DNA of 64,000 nucleotides, taken from Coleofasciculus sp040219735. Its GTDB lineage: Bacteria > Cyanobacteriota > Cyanobacteriia > Cyanobacteriales > Coleofasciculaceae. Below the pieces are notes generated by a model. It saw nothing but the letters and a program-made list of their open reading frames with translations. It ran no database searches and was not told the DNA's origin. Both the position numbers and the translations under genes were made by a program. The stretch lies in assembly GCA_040219735.1 (NCBI GenBank), contig JAVJRX010000202.1; one strand, written 5' to 3'. Of this stretch, positions 1-8,649 are shown piece after piece (position 1 is the first letter of the stretch; each line of letters starts with the position of its first letter).

Positions 1-801
1 GATATCGGTGGCGATGCCTAAAATTTGTTGGGGTTTGCCATCGGGGGTTTGGGTAAATACTGTATCTCGGCTATAAAGCCAGCACCATTCCCCATTTGCA
101 CGACGCATTCGGTACTCGGTTTCGATAATTTCTCGATCTGAAGCTGTCGCAAAGCGTTCCATTCGTGCCGATACTTTGGCTAAATCGTCCGGGTGTATCA
201 GTTGAGGGAATAGTGTTTCTCCCATGGCTTGGACTGCTTCAGGAGAATACCCCAAAATATCAGTGATGGTTCGATTACTATAGATATTACGCTGTTCAAC
301 GACGTCGTAGATATAAACAATGGCGGAAATGGATTGACTAATTTGTTCAATGACATACTGCGATTGCCGCAATGCCTTTTCCGCTTGCTGACGTTCGGTT
401 ACATCTCGAAAAATTAATAGATGATGATCGGGCAACATATTAGCGATGCCTTCTAATTCTACATCTCGTTGAGTCCCATCGGAACGCCACAGACAAAAGT
501 TATGGGTGATTCGCCCTTGGGCGAGAAAGGGGCGCCAGTGATGAATACTAATTGGGGTAGTCTCCTTGAGATGGCGATTCAGCAGTTGATCGTGAGATAA
601 TTTAAATAACTCACAAGCTGCTCGATTTGCCTTGAGTACTTTTCCCCGACTGTCGGTAATAACCATGGCATCGAGGGAGTCATTGAAGATTGCCAGAAAT
701 GCACAAGCATCAGAATTCCCCTTTTGTTCCTGAAACGGGCATGAAGTCGGGTTTGTGGGTTGGGTTTGACTGGGGTTGCTAGCAGAGTAATGGATAACCA
801 T
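1..801 (-). CDS. PAS-domain sensor protein, N-terminal part (runs off left edge)
   Basis: Reading leftward from the ATG at 801, the frame stays open to base 1 (267 codons), so this is the 5' part of a longer signalling gene. After a low-complexity Ser/Pro/Thr/Gln start, a first PAS domain begins near residue 35 (AFLAIFNDSLDAMVITD) and ends in LLIFRDVTERQQAEKAL, the usual PAS/coiled-coil junction. A second PAS fold follows, with HPDD and EYRMRRANGEW, ending in ILGIATDI at the edge. Such tandem PAS proteins usually end in a histidine kinase, GGDEF/EAL or cyclase module; which one cannot be seen here. The apparent start could also lie elsewhere in the low-complexity leader. Confidence 0.85.
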   Translation of the reverse strand, partial: MVIHYSASNPSQTQPTNPTSCPFQEQKGNSDACAFLAIFNDSLDAMVITDSRGKVLKANRAACELFKLSHDQLLNRHLKETTPISIHHWRPFLAQGRITHNFCLWRSDGTQRDVELEGIANMLPDHHLLIFRDVTERQQAEKALRQSQYVIEQISQSISAIVYIYDVVEQRNIYSNRTITDILGYSPEAVQAMGETLFPQLIHPDDLAKVSARMERFATASDREIIETEYRMRRANGEWCWLYSRDTVFTQTPDGKPQQILGIATDI

Positions 802-1221
802 ACTTTATTCTTGCTTTCGCGTGACTTTCGCCCCAACCCGATGTTCCGCCATTGATGCGGTATATCACGGGTTTGGGCTTATTACTATCTACAATGCGAT
901 CGCGCTCAAATCCCTATTTTGGTAACCCAGTTTGATACTGTGACCCTTTATCCGCCTGATTACCTATCACAGAAATAAATTGAATGCCTTAGATTTAAGG
1001 TTTTCTTTATAGTTTTGCCCGGTTAGCTTTTCGGGAAAATGTAAAGTTTTAATACAGATATCATTCCTCAGAATTTCCTCAGAATTTCCTCAGATTTCAG
1101 TTTTAGTCTAGAGATAAAGCTGAATAGTTGTTAATTATATCACACCAGACCTACTCGTCAACCCAAACCGGGAACAGTATCTTACTGGAATTTAGCTCTA
1201 CTGGAAATAGGAAGGAAAAAG
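802..1221. other. Intergenic region with a triple 11-bp tandem repeat
   Basis: No convincing gene is seen in these 420 bases, which separate the leftward PAS gene from the rightward small Cys-rich gene. They should therefore hold two divergent promoters. The only ordered element seen is a run of three units of CCTCAGAATTT at 1066-1097, the third one base short. An HIP1-like GCGATCGCG lies near 896. Confidence 0.6.
1066..1097. repeat. Three tandem copies of CCTCAGAATTT
   Basis: Units occupy 1066-1076, 1077-1087 and 1088-1097 (the last is CCTCAGATTT). The period is 11 bp, about one helical turn, and the block lies about 125 bp upstream of the ATG at 1222. This spacing would suit a multimeric regulator bound on one DNA face, but no known regulator motif is recognised. 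Confidence 0.6.
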
Positions 1222-1455
1222 ATGTTAAATCATAGCTGTATTTGTTGTTCACATACCTTACTTAGGCACATTCGCTCTCACCAAGTTTACTGGTTCTGTC
1301 CCCATTGTTACCAAGCCATGCCTGAATCGGTTGAACCCTACTCACGGTTCAATACATCCAAGCTTTTAGAGCTTTCTGTTGTCAGATCTTATACTGTTGG
1401 CAGTAGCCAACGCAAAAAAGTTACCAAAGCCCCTCAATTGCATCCTGTCGCCTAG
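1222..1455 (+). CDS. Small conserved Cys-rich cyanobacterial protein
   Basis: This is a 77-residue protein with an excellent ribosome binding site (AGGAAGGA about 6 nt before the ATG). The N-terminal half carries C6, C8, C9 and a later C26-x2-C29 within WFCPHCYQ, which looks like a zinc-ribbon-type metal site. The C-terminal third is basic and Ser-rich. Short proteins of this type occur widely in cyanobacteria without an assigned function, as far as I recall. It is monocistronic: the neighbour to the right is on the other strand. Metal binding is an inference from cysteine spacing only. Confidence 0.75.
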   Translation: MLNHSCICCSHTLLRHIRSHQVYWFCPHCYQAMPESVEPYSRFNTSKLLELSVVRSYTVGSSQRKKVTKAPQLHPVA

Positions 1456-1512
1456 AGTATCGATTTGTCGTTAATTAAATCCCTTTCTAAAAAAAAAATA
1501 AATCGGGCTGAC

Positions 1513-3132
1513 TTACTGACGACTTTTTCGGTAAATCTTGATTTCAGGATTGATTTTATCAAAGTTGGAGTAAACGTACATACGATTGATATGTCGATAA
1601 CCTAATTCTTCATGATTGAGTAAATCCCATTGGGGGTCAGCTTTATACTGAAAAACTAAATCGTAGCCGAGTTTTTCTGTCTCTAGTTTAGAGAAAAATT
1701 CATACTCAGGTGTACCAGGTTCAAAGCGACGACTATCGTAGGCACTCGTGCCAATAATATAATCTGGATTTTTCTGCTTGAGAGTTTCCAGAGTCGGGCG
1801 CTTGAGACTTTCTGAGCTAAACTTTTCTAGTCGAGGTAAATATTTAGCGTCACCGGCTCCTAAAATAAAATTACTGGATGTCAAGGTTTTTGCCATCCAT
1901 TGTTCAACCTGGTATCGCGAATCATGGGTGATCAATACATTGACAGATGTGGTATAAAAAAAGGTATAAATAAATACAGCAATAATGGATAATACTTTAA
2001 CTCGAAATAGCTGGGCAGATGAGTTGAGGAAATCCCCGATGAGTTTACCGCCAAAAAACGCCAAAATCAGACAAACGGGAAACAGATAACGTAGAGCATT
2101 GTACATGACAATACTCACAAAAAATAAATAATACGAGACAATCGGAATCAGTAAACAGAAGAGATAATAATGTTTTCGTTGCCAAAAAGCCTTGAGCAAA
2201 CCCAGCATACAGACTCCGTATAAGAGCCAGCCAAAAGACACTCTGATATGCCTCAAGCTTTGCCAAAACATAGTCAGGTGTCCGCTCAGGCTGCGCTCAA
2301 ACCGAGGACTGATTGTGGCTCCCCCTGATGTAATATCATTGACATGAGCAAAGAAGCCATTTAAGTTAAATATAATATTATGGATACCGAGGAATAGGGC
2401 AATTCCTACTCCTAAGGAAAGAACAATTTTTCGGTCTTTGAGGGCTTTTTTTAGGGTAATGGATGGATCACGTTGCTGCAAATACCGATAGTGCTGCCAT
2501 AGAATAAAGCCAGGAGTCAAGAAATAGAAGGCATAAGCTTGGTCTTTAGTCGCAACCGCGATCGCGGCTGTCGCTGCAAATAATACATAATCCCTAGTTT
2601 TTTGCTCTTTTAAGAGTCGGACATAAAAGAATAGGGATAGCATAAACCAAAATAAATAGGGAATATCCAGGTTAATTGTTTTGGCATAATAAATAAAGGG
2701 CAAATTTAAGCTAGCGATTACTGCCGCGAAGAATGCCGATTTTTTATCATATATTTCTTGTCCAATCCGATATATAATCCCTAAAATCCCGGCTGCCATA
2801 ATCAGACTCAGGACTCTACCGATATAAAATAAAAGGGTATAGGTGGGTAAACTATAGACATTTACGACACCCAGTTTGTGCAAGAGCAATACAGGGGAAT
2901 AAACAAGGGTAAGTACGTAAAAATGAAACGGTGGATACTTATAATGCCATCCGTTGGCAAATCCTTCTTCAACGGCTTCTAGTACTCGTATCGGCGTGAG
3001 TTCATCCGCCGCCCAGCCGTTGAAACTGGGCAACCCCCAGTTAATTCCCCAAACATTAATCAATAGACTAAAAAGAACTAAGCCGCAAAAGGCTCCATTG
3101 ATAAACGTCTTTGATGGTACAGCAATCTTCAT
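1513..3132 (-). CDS. GT39/ArnT-like membrane glycosyltransferase (GT-C fold)
   Basis: This 539-residue polytopic protein has about 11 hydrophobic spans. The first outer loop contains GWAADELTP (D43, E44), the acidic pair that GT-C enzymes of the PMT/ArnT type use as catalytic base or metal ligand, followed by HYKYPP near residue 64, matching the HxPP-like motif of GT39. The family moves a sugar from a polyprenyl-phosphate carrier onto a lipid, protein or glycan on the outer face of the cytoplasmic membrane. The soluble C-terminus (about 400-539) contains NPDYIIGTSAYDSRRF. It is the last gene of a six-gene minus-strand run of large membrane proteins. The substrate cannot be deduced. Confidence 0.8.
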   Translation of the reverse strand: MKIAVPSKTFINGAFCGLVLFSLLINVWGINWGLPSFNGWAADELTPIRVLEAVEEGFANGWHYKYPPFHFYVLTLVYSPVLLLHKLGVVNVYSLPTYTLLFYIGRVLSLIMAAGILGIIYRIGQEIYDKKSAFFAAVIASLNLPFIYYAKTINLDIPYLFWFMLSLFFYVRLLKEQKTRDYVLFAATAAIAVATKDQAYAFYFLTPGFILWQHYRYLQQRDPSITLKKALKDRKIVLSLGVGIALFLGIHNIIFNLNGFFAHVNDITSGGATISPRFERSLSGHLTMFWQSLRHIRVSFGWLLYGVCMLGLLKAFWQRKHYYLFCLLIPIVSYYLFFVSIVMYNALRYLFPVCLILAFFGGKLIGDFLNSSAQLFRVKVLSIIAVFIYTFFYTTSVNVLITHDSRYQVEQWMAKTLTSSNFILGAGDAKYLPRLEKFSSESLKRPTLETLKQKNPDYIIGTSAYDSRRFEPGTPEYEFFSKLETEKLGYDLVFQYKADPQWDLLNHEELGYRHINRMYVYSNFDKINPEIKIYRKSRQ

Positions 3133-3254
3133 GAACTGATTATCCTCCCTCCCGTGATTTCCATTTGGGTCATTATAATAGAAGCGTCAACCCAACCAAC
3201 AACTTAGTTAGTTCACAATGTCAGGGTTTATGGCGCTCGCCTCGCAACTATGAA

Positions 3255-4952
3255 CTATTGGACTAGACATTTGGCTTCTAATACAATAAATCTTTGGGTG
3301 TGAAAGATGGTACATTGGCGGATTAAGGGGGGGAGGGCTAAGGAGGTTCCTTGTTCTATTCTCAGGCTGGCTTCTGTGGCGACAGGTTGAAATTGTTGTA
3401 TCCATTTGTTGTGGGTGATGTAGTCGGGGGTGAAGGCGGATTGGTCGATGAGCCAAAAGTCTATATTATGGTTTTGTATGAATGCTTTGATCTCGTTTAA
3501 GTCGGGGCTGTATTGAGCGCGAATTAAATCAAGGGCACGTTGGCGCAAGGGGATGTAATACCCTAAATGATAGGGGATGGCATATTCCCAACTGACTAAA
3601 ATGGAACGGTGAGAAAAGGTGGGGAGGTTATCGGCTTCTGGGGATAGGGAGGCGATGCGGCTATCTTTGGGTTGATGGGTAAAAAATTGGTAAAGTTCAG
3701 GTGCGGTTCCAATTTCGTAGGCGGTTTTGGGGAAGTCGGTGACGAGAAGAGGATAGAATATGAGTATCCCGGCGAGGATTGTGGCGAAACCGAGGGCAAG
3801 AATTTTTGTTTTCTGGAATAATCCATGACAGAAAATGGTTAAGGCGATTCCTGTGGCTATGGGGAATAGGAGTCGCAATGTGTGTTCGGTGTAACGACTC
3901 GGTAAATGGAGTTGGAAGAGTAGCAGATGGGCGGTAAAAAATAGAGTCAGGGAGACGATGATAATTTGGGGGAGGAGGATGATTCCTGAGTTTACCTGTG
4001 TGGTGAGGGGGAAGCGTTTGGGAATATTCCCCAAAAACGGTAATAAGAATGCACCATATAGTAAGATAGGAAGGGATTGGCGTCGAGGGAGAAGACCACT
4101 GCGATCGCCATTCAACCAGAAATCCCAGAAATTATCAGTAAAAAAGCTGGCTCGCCCCCCCGCCCAGAATTCCCGCATTCCCCTCGCTTGGGTGGCTGTA
4201 ATAATTGGCTCAAAGTCGGATGGGGTGATGGCGTAGGGTAACAGGACAAAAAACGCCACGACTAAACCCGCCGCGCAGAAATAATAATCCTTCTTTTCCC
4301 GCGACAGTCGCAACTTTTTCCCTTGCCATTTTCCCAACTGGAGAATCAAGACTCCACTGGAGATGAGGACAATTTGGGGATAGAACCATCCTTGTAGCGC
4401 GATCGCACCTAAACTGGGAATTAGCGATCGCCTGATTAGATAATACCAGAATCCCAGGAGTAATGGGTAGACAAATGCCCTGGGTGTGGCGGAGACTAAA
4501 TCATCCCGCATCCACAGGGTTTGATTGACTAGCAAAGAACTTATAAATCCGGCGATGGGGATGGGTAGGAGTTGTAGGGTGAGCGCAAAGGCGTAAACTG
4601 TGGTGATTAGGGTGAGGATTAGGGGGAGGAGTTTACTTAGGGTTAGGGGTGCGATTCCCAGGTTTGCTATGAGTTGGTAGAGGGTTTTGTAGCCGACGGG
4701 AACGACGGATTGGAAATAATCGGCAATGGTATCATTGGGGAATAATTGGGGGTCTAAATATCGCTGCATCCAAAAGACATGCTGTCTGGCATCATCCTGG
4801 ACAATATAAGGGGAATTGAAGGCTTGTTTTAGGGCTAAAAGGCTATAACTGGTGGCAATTATGAGGCTTAGGGATAACCAGAAAATTGTCGCCGATTGGG
4901 ATTTGTGGGTGATTAGGGATAGTAGAGTTTTTTGTTGGTGATTGTTTGGCAT
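3255..4952 (-). CDS. Polytopic membrane protein, DDARQH family, paralog 1
   Basis: No known function is recognised for this 565-residue protein. It has an N-terminal span, then an outer-loop motif YIVQDDARQHVFWMQRYLDP (D53, D54), several further spans, and a soluble C-terminal domain with PKDSRIASL, NLPTFSHRS, YAIPYHLGYY, AQYSPDLNEI and a Cys in the last 30 residues. The layout (acidic pair in the first outer loop, many spans, C-terminal soluble domain) resembles GT-C glycosyltransferases, so a sugar-transfer role is inferred. It is closely related along its whole length to the proteins at 6784, 8650 and 28365. It lies between two GT39-like genes on the same strand, which supports a glycan-assembly role. 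Confidence 0.8.
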   Translation of the reverse strand: MPNNHQQKTLLSLITHKSQSATIFWLSLSLIIATSYSLLALKQAFNSPYIVQDDARQHVFWMQRYLDPQLFPNDTIADYFQSVVPVGYKTLYQLIANLGIAPLTLSKLLPLILTLITTVYAFALTLQLLPIPIAGFISSLLVNQTLWMRDDLVSATPRAFVYPLLLGFWYYLIRRSLIPSLGAIALQGWFYPQIVLISSGVLILQLGKWQGKKLRLSREKKDYYFCAAGLVVAFFVLLPYAITPSDFEPIITATQARGMREFWAGGRASFFTDNFWDFWLNGDRSGLLPRRQSLPILLYGAFLLPFLGNIPKRFPLTTQVNSGIILLPQIIIVSLTLFFTAHLLLFQLHLPSRYTEHTLRLLFPIATGIALTIFCHGLFQKTKILALGFATILAGILIFYPLLVTDFPKTAYEIGTAPELYQFFTHQPKDSRIASLSPEADNLPTFSHRSILVSWEYAIPYHLGYYIPLRQRALDLIRAQYSPDLNEIKAFIQNHNIDFWLIDQSAFTPDYITHNKWIQQFQPVATEASLRIEQGTSLALPPLIRQCTIFHTQRFIVLEAKCLVQ

Positions 4953-4965
4953 AGGGGGAGTAATG

Positions 4966-5037
4966 TAGAGACGTGCTATGGCGCATTTTTTTAACGCAGA
5001 GGTTCGCAGAGGGAAAGCGCAGAGGTTCGCAGAGGGA
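4966..5037. repeat. Dispersed repeats: GTAGAGACGT half-site plus CGCAGAGG iterations
   Basis: The gap upstream of the gene ending its 5' side at 4952 holds a GTAGAGACGTGCTATGG half-palindrome, then TTTTTTTAACGCAGAGGTTC followed by repeated GCAGAGG(GAAA)GC units. The second part is the reverse complement of the block at 8562-8612. Both are non-coding dispersed elements. Confidence 0.6.
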
Positions 5038-5066
5038 AGGGGGTTTTGTTCTTTGATGAAGCTTAG

Positions 5067-6647
5067 TTAGGGGGAGAGGATTTGCCAAAGCCATCCTAAG
5101 TCATAGATTGGTTTTATTTGATAGGGGGATTGCTGTTCGAGTTGCTCCCGTAGCTCATTGGTAGGTTGAAATAAAAATACATCACTAAATTGATTCAGAT
5201 TATCAGGAAGTGGGGGGGCTTCGAGTACTATTAACTGGGTTTCTGGATTAAGCCAATAACTAAGAGAGGTGGTTCTAACGGCACTGCTACTGATGACTAA
5301 AGGGGAGGCAGATTGATTGATAATCCGAGCGACTTGTGGGTCATAATAATTGGTGTATTTGTTCCACCAGGTTTCTGACTGAGAACTTACCGCACCGGAT
5401 AAAACGCCTAGGGAAATTAGGATAACGGTTCCTATTTGCCATAGTTTTTTTTGTCCAGGTTTAGCCAAACTGGAAGTTATTTTGACGGTGAGTAAGTAAG
5501 CAACTGCCAATTGAATACCCAAAAAACTAGGGATGAGGTAACGCGCAATCGTCGAACGTTGTCCCCGCCCCAGTAAATCAGGTAAGGATAAAGGGAGTGC
5601 GGTGACACTGATTAAAATTAGGACAAATAACCAAACCCGTTTCGGTGTGGTGCGAATCAGAAAATAGATGGCGTAAGCTACCAGGAGTAAAATCGGGATA
5701 ACGAGATAAGTTAATGGATAGTTTAACCCAAATAGTCCGTTATCCACACCATAGCGAATATCGAATAGTTGCTTATCGTAGCTAATTTGCGGATCAAAAA
5801 ATACGGCGGCGAGATTAAACATCCAGCGTTTGAAAAGAACCCATAGCGGGATATCTTTTGATGTCCAACCTGTGGCTCGAACTTCGCGAATTAAGACGAA
5901 CCAGGGTAAGAATGCCACAATTCCCCCAGTTAACGCCAACAGATATGCCTTGACTTGTTGAGTTAACCGCCAGCTATTAATAGCGGCGACGTAGAGGGCT
6001 TGAGCGATTAACACCAGAAATGAGAGTAAATGAGAATAGAGTGCCAGTGATACCGTTACGGCATAAATCACCCAATTTCTTGACGTTTTAATTCCCATTG
6101 CTCGCAATAAAGCGGCACAGGATAGTAAAATCGTTACCGTCCATAAACTATATTGCCGTGCTTCTTGGGCGTAGAGGACATGAATCGGAGAAACAGCAAT
6201 CAGGGCAACAGCAACCCATCCCGTTATCGGAAATTCAAATAACTCCCGACATAGCCAATACATTGCCGGAAATACCAATAGACTAATTAAGGCGGATAAA
6301 CTGCGAGTGACAGAGGGAGTATTGCCAAACCAGCGCACCCAGAAATGAGCCATTAAATAATATAACGGTGGATGCTCAGACTTATTGACCAACGCCTTCA
6401 TCGTATCACTTAAGCTGTTTTGGGGGCGAGGTTGTAGATAATCCTGTAATTCTTTAACTTGAATCATCCCGCCGTTGAAGTTATCCTGACTATACTCTTG
6501 AATCCTATGTCCGGAGACGCGAACCGATGTATAAATTTCATCCGTCCAATAGACCTTTTTTCCGAGGTTGGCGAAGCGAAAAAATAAACCCAAGATAATT
6601 GTTATTGCTACACAAGCTATTATGACCTGATGACGAATACCTTTCAT
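5067..6647 (-). CDS. GT39/ArnT-like membrane glycosyltransferase
   Basis: This 526-residue polytopic protein has FRFANLGKKVYWTDEIYT near its start; D36-E37 is the GT-C catalytic acidic pair. EHPPLYYLMAHFWVRWFG (about residues 91-108) is the HPP motif typical of GT39/PMT_2 proteins and is followed by SVTRSLSAL. These signatures place it with dolichyl-/undecaprenyl-phosphate sugar transferases that act on the periplasmic side of the membrane. The C-terminus has a Rossmann-like stretch with SPLVISSSAVR. It lies in the middle of the membrane-protein run, 114 bp upstream of paralog 1 in transcription order. The acceptor is unknown. Confidence 0.85.
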   Translation of the reverse strand: MKGIRHQVIIACVAITIILGLFFRFANLGKKVYWTDEIYTSVRVSGHRIQEYSQDNFNGGMIQVKELQDYLQPRPQNSLSDTMKALVNKSEHPPLYYLMAHFWVRWFGNTPSVTRSLSALISLLVFPAMYWLCRELFEFPITGWVAVALIAVSPIHVLYAQEARQYSLWTVTILLSCAALLRAMGIKTSRNWVIYAVTVSLALYSHLLSFLVLIAQALYVAAINSWRLTQQVKAYLLALTGGIVAFLPWFVLIREVRATGWTSKDIPLWVLFKRWMFNLAAVFFDPQISYDKQLFDIRYGVDNGLFGLNYPLTYLVIPILLLVAYAIYFLIRTTPKRVWLFVLILISVTALPLSLPDLLGRGQRSTIARYLIPSFLGIQLAVAYLLTVKITSSLAKPGQKKLWQIGTVILISLGVLSGAVSSQSETWWNKYTNYYDPQVARIINQSASPLVISSSAVRTTSLSYWLNPETQLIVLEAPPLPDNLNQFSDVFLFQPTNELREQLEQQSPYQIKPIYDLGWLWQILSP

Positions 6648-6680
6648 GTTCTCACCCTAACTTCCTGCCGCTGCCCTAGA

Positions 6681-6774
6681 AGGGCGGGTTTAAGGTAGGG
6701 GCGGGTTTTACTAACTAAACCCGCCCCGACAACGTTTTTGCCATAAGTTATCTGTAAAACCCGCCCCGACAACC
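6681..6774. repeat. Dispersed GGGGCGGGTTTA / TAAACCCGCCCC repeats (cluster)
   Basis: Four copies of the AAACCCGCCCC core in both orientations lie within about 95 bp between two membrane-protein genes: GGGCGGGTTT near 6682, GGGGCGGGTTTT near 6699, and TAAACCCGCCCCGAC and AAAACCCGCCCCGAC further right. They can pair into long GC-rich hairpins. The same core recurs near 13204, 18953, 37984 and 59486. Confidence 0.7.
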
Positions 6775-6783
6775 GGGCTTCCT

Positions 6784-8493
6784 TTACTCAGCAACCCCCA
6801 TAATACATTGCGCTTCTAAAACCATCAAAGCATCGGTCTCGAATACACTACACTGTTCTGTAACTTTAGACAAGGCGGGACTTATTCCTGCCTGCAACTG
6901 GGCAATCGCGGCTTGGGCTGGGGGATACTGCATCAACCAATTACTACCCACAATATAGTCCGGTGTAAACGCGGCACGATGCACTAAAAAAAAGGTGACG
7001 CCATACCGTTGAATAAACTCTTGTACCTGGGATAAGTCCGGACTATACTGAGCCTGAATTAAATCAATCGCCCGTTGACGAATCTGATTATAGTAACCGA
7101 CATGATAAGGAATCGCATACATCTCACTAACTAAAACAGGCTGCTGGGAAAACGTCGGCAAATTATTCGCTTCTTCATCAACCGAAGCAATCAGACTAGG
7201 CTTGGGTTGTTGAGCCAAAAATTCATATAAACTGGGATATTGACCCTGTTTATATCGAGTCAACGGGAAACTCACAAAACAGGGATATAAAATAAGTATC
7301 ATCCCCAAAAGTGCCGTAACTACCCAGGCGAAGTACCTTCTAAAGCGGTGAGACGTAACCCTTGCCCAATAAACCAATGCATCTACTACTACCACAAACG
7401 CGATCGCACTCGCCAATGCCATAACGATTCGCAGGCTATGGGTAGTATAACGAATAGGCAGATGCAGCCTAAACAAGAAAAGGTGGGCGAGAACAAACGT
7501 CACACCCGCCGTTATCACCATCTCAGGTAAAATAACCACACCCCTCCTCACCTGCTTCACCAACCGAAAGCGAGAAGGATAGCGCCACAGCACCGGCAGT
7601 AGCAACCCCAGATACAATAACGGCGGTAGAGACAATCCGCCCAAAAGACTGCTACGCTTACCAAACAGCCAAAACTCCCAAGGATTCGCATCAAAAAAAG
7701 GGGTTCTCCCCTCTGGCATAAATTCCGGTAACCCTCTCGCCGTAGACGCCGCGATCGCAGGTCCAAATTCACTAGACTGTAAACTGTATGGTAGCAGAAC
7801 CAGAACCGCCACCGCCAATCCCAACCCACCCAACCAATAATCCCGCCGATTACCCGAAAGACACCACCGCCCCCCTTCCCAGTCTCCCATCTGCAAAATC
7901 AGGATTCCCGCACAGATCAACACATACTGAGGATAGAATACCCCCAAAAGCGCGATCGCACCCAAACAAGGAAACAGTGAGCGCCGCAGTAAATAGAACA
8001 AAAACGCCAAAACTATCGGATAAACAAACGCTCTCGGCGTACCCGAAACCAGAGTATAGGTTGTCCAAAGATTTTGATTCAACAATAGAGACGCCGTAAA
8101 TCCAGCAATTGGCACAGGTAACAATTCCAAACCAATACCAAAACAGTAACCCGTGGTAATCACCCCCAAAATAGTCGGCACCAGCTTATTAAATACCAAG
8201 GGATTCATCCCCAAACGTGCCATACTATGGTAAAGCGTCCCATACCCAACTGGAGCAACCGACTGATGATAATCAGCAATTAAATCATCAGCAAATAACC
8301 CTGGCTCTAAAAACCGTTGCATCCAAAATACATGCTGTCTGGCATCACTATCCACCAAATAGTCACTACTAAACGCCTGCTGAAGTGCCAAAAGACTATA
8401 AACCACAGAAAACGTCAGACTGAGACTCAACCAAAAAATACTTTGAGAACGGAATAATCTGTCCTTCCTCCTTCCTCCTTCCTCATTTGTCAT
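6784..8493 (-). CDS. Polytopic membrane protein, DDARQH family, paralog 2
   Basis: This is a second copy of the uncharacterised membrane family. I place the start at the ATG at 8493 (MTNEEGGRRK, 569 residues) because it aligns with the length of the sister proteins; an in-frame start at 8556 would add 21 Gly-rich residues. The outer-loop motif reads DSDARQHVFWM, so the first aspartate of the DD pair is shifted to D-S-D. Other family blocks are present: LLNQNLWTTYTLVSGTPRAF, RYTTHSLRI, a soluble tail with NNLPTFSQQP, YAIPYHVGYY and AQYSPDLSQVQEF, and the C-terminal EAQC. It presumably works in the same membrane process as its neighbours. Confidence 0.8.
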   Translation of the reverse strand: MTNEEGGRRKDRLFRSQSIFWLSLSLTFSVVYSLLALQQAFSSDYLVDSDARQHVFWMQRFLEPGLFADDLIADYHQSVAPVGYGTLYHSMARLGMNPLVFNKLVPTILGVITTGYCFGIGLELLPVPIAGFTASLLLNQNLWTTYTLVSGTPRAFVYPIVLAFLFYLLRRSLFPCLGAIALLGVFYPQYVLICAGILILQMGDWEGGRWCLSGNRRDYWLGGLGLAVAVLVLLPYSLQSSEFGPAIAASTARGLPEFMPEGRTPFFDANPWEFWLFGKRSSLLGGLSLPPLLYLGLLLPVLWRYPSRFRLVKQVRRGVVILPEMVITAGVTFVLAHLFLFRLHLPIRYTTHSLRIVMALASAIAFVVVVDALVYWARVTSHRFRRYFAWVVTALLGMILILYPCFVSFPLTRYKQGQYPSLYEFLAQQPKPSLIASVDEEANNLPTFSQQPVLVSEMYAIPYHVGYYNQIRQRAIDLIQAQYSPDLSQVQEFIQRYGVTFFLVHRAAFTPDYIVGSNWLMQYPPAQAAIAQLQAGISPALSKVTEQCSVFETDALMVLEAQCIMGVAE

Positions 8494-8561
8494 AGCATTT
8501 TCCGAGAAAAAATTTCCCTCCCCAAAACCGCCAATCCCCCCATTAACATACCGCAAAAACC

Positions 8562-8612
8562 TCTGCGTTCCTCTGCGCTTCCCTCTGCGTTACTCTGCGT
8601 TAAAAAAAAAGC
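8562..8612. repeat. CCTCTGCG iterated repeat
   Basis: The block reads CCTCTGCGTTCCTCTGCGCT, then further CTCTGCGTT units and an A-run. It is the reverse complement, with small changes, of the element at about 4986-5037 and likewise sits between genes of the membrane-protein run. Confidence 0.6.
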
Positions 8613-8649
8613 ATGAGACAACAAACCTAACCCAACAAAATACCAACAA

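Noticed and set aside
579..836. 85-codon minus-strand frame over the first PAS domain
   Set aside because: It is out of frame with the continuous PAS-encoding frame from 801 to the edge; its sequence has no domain character.
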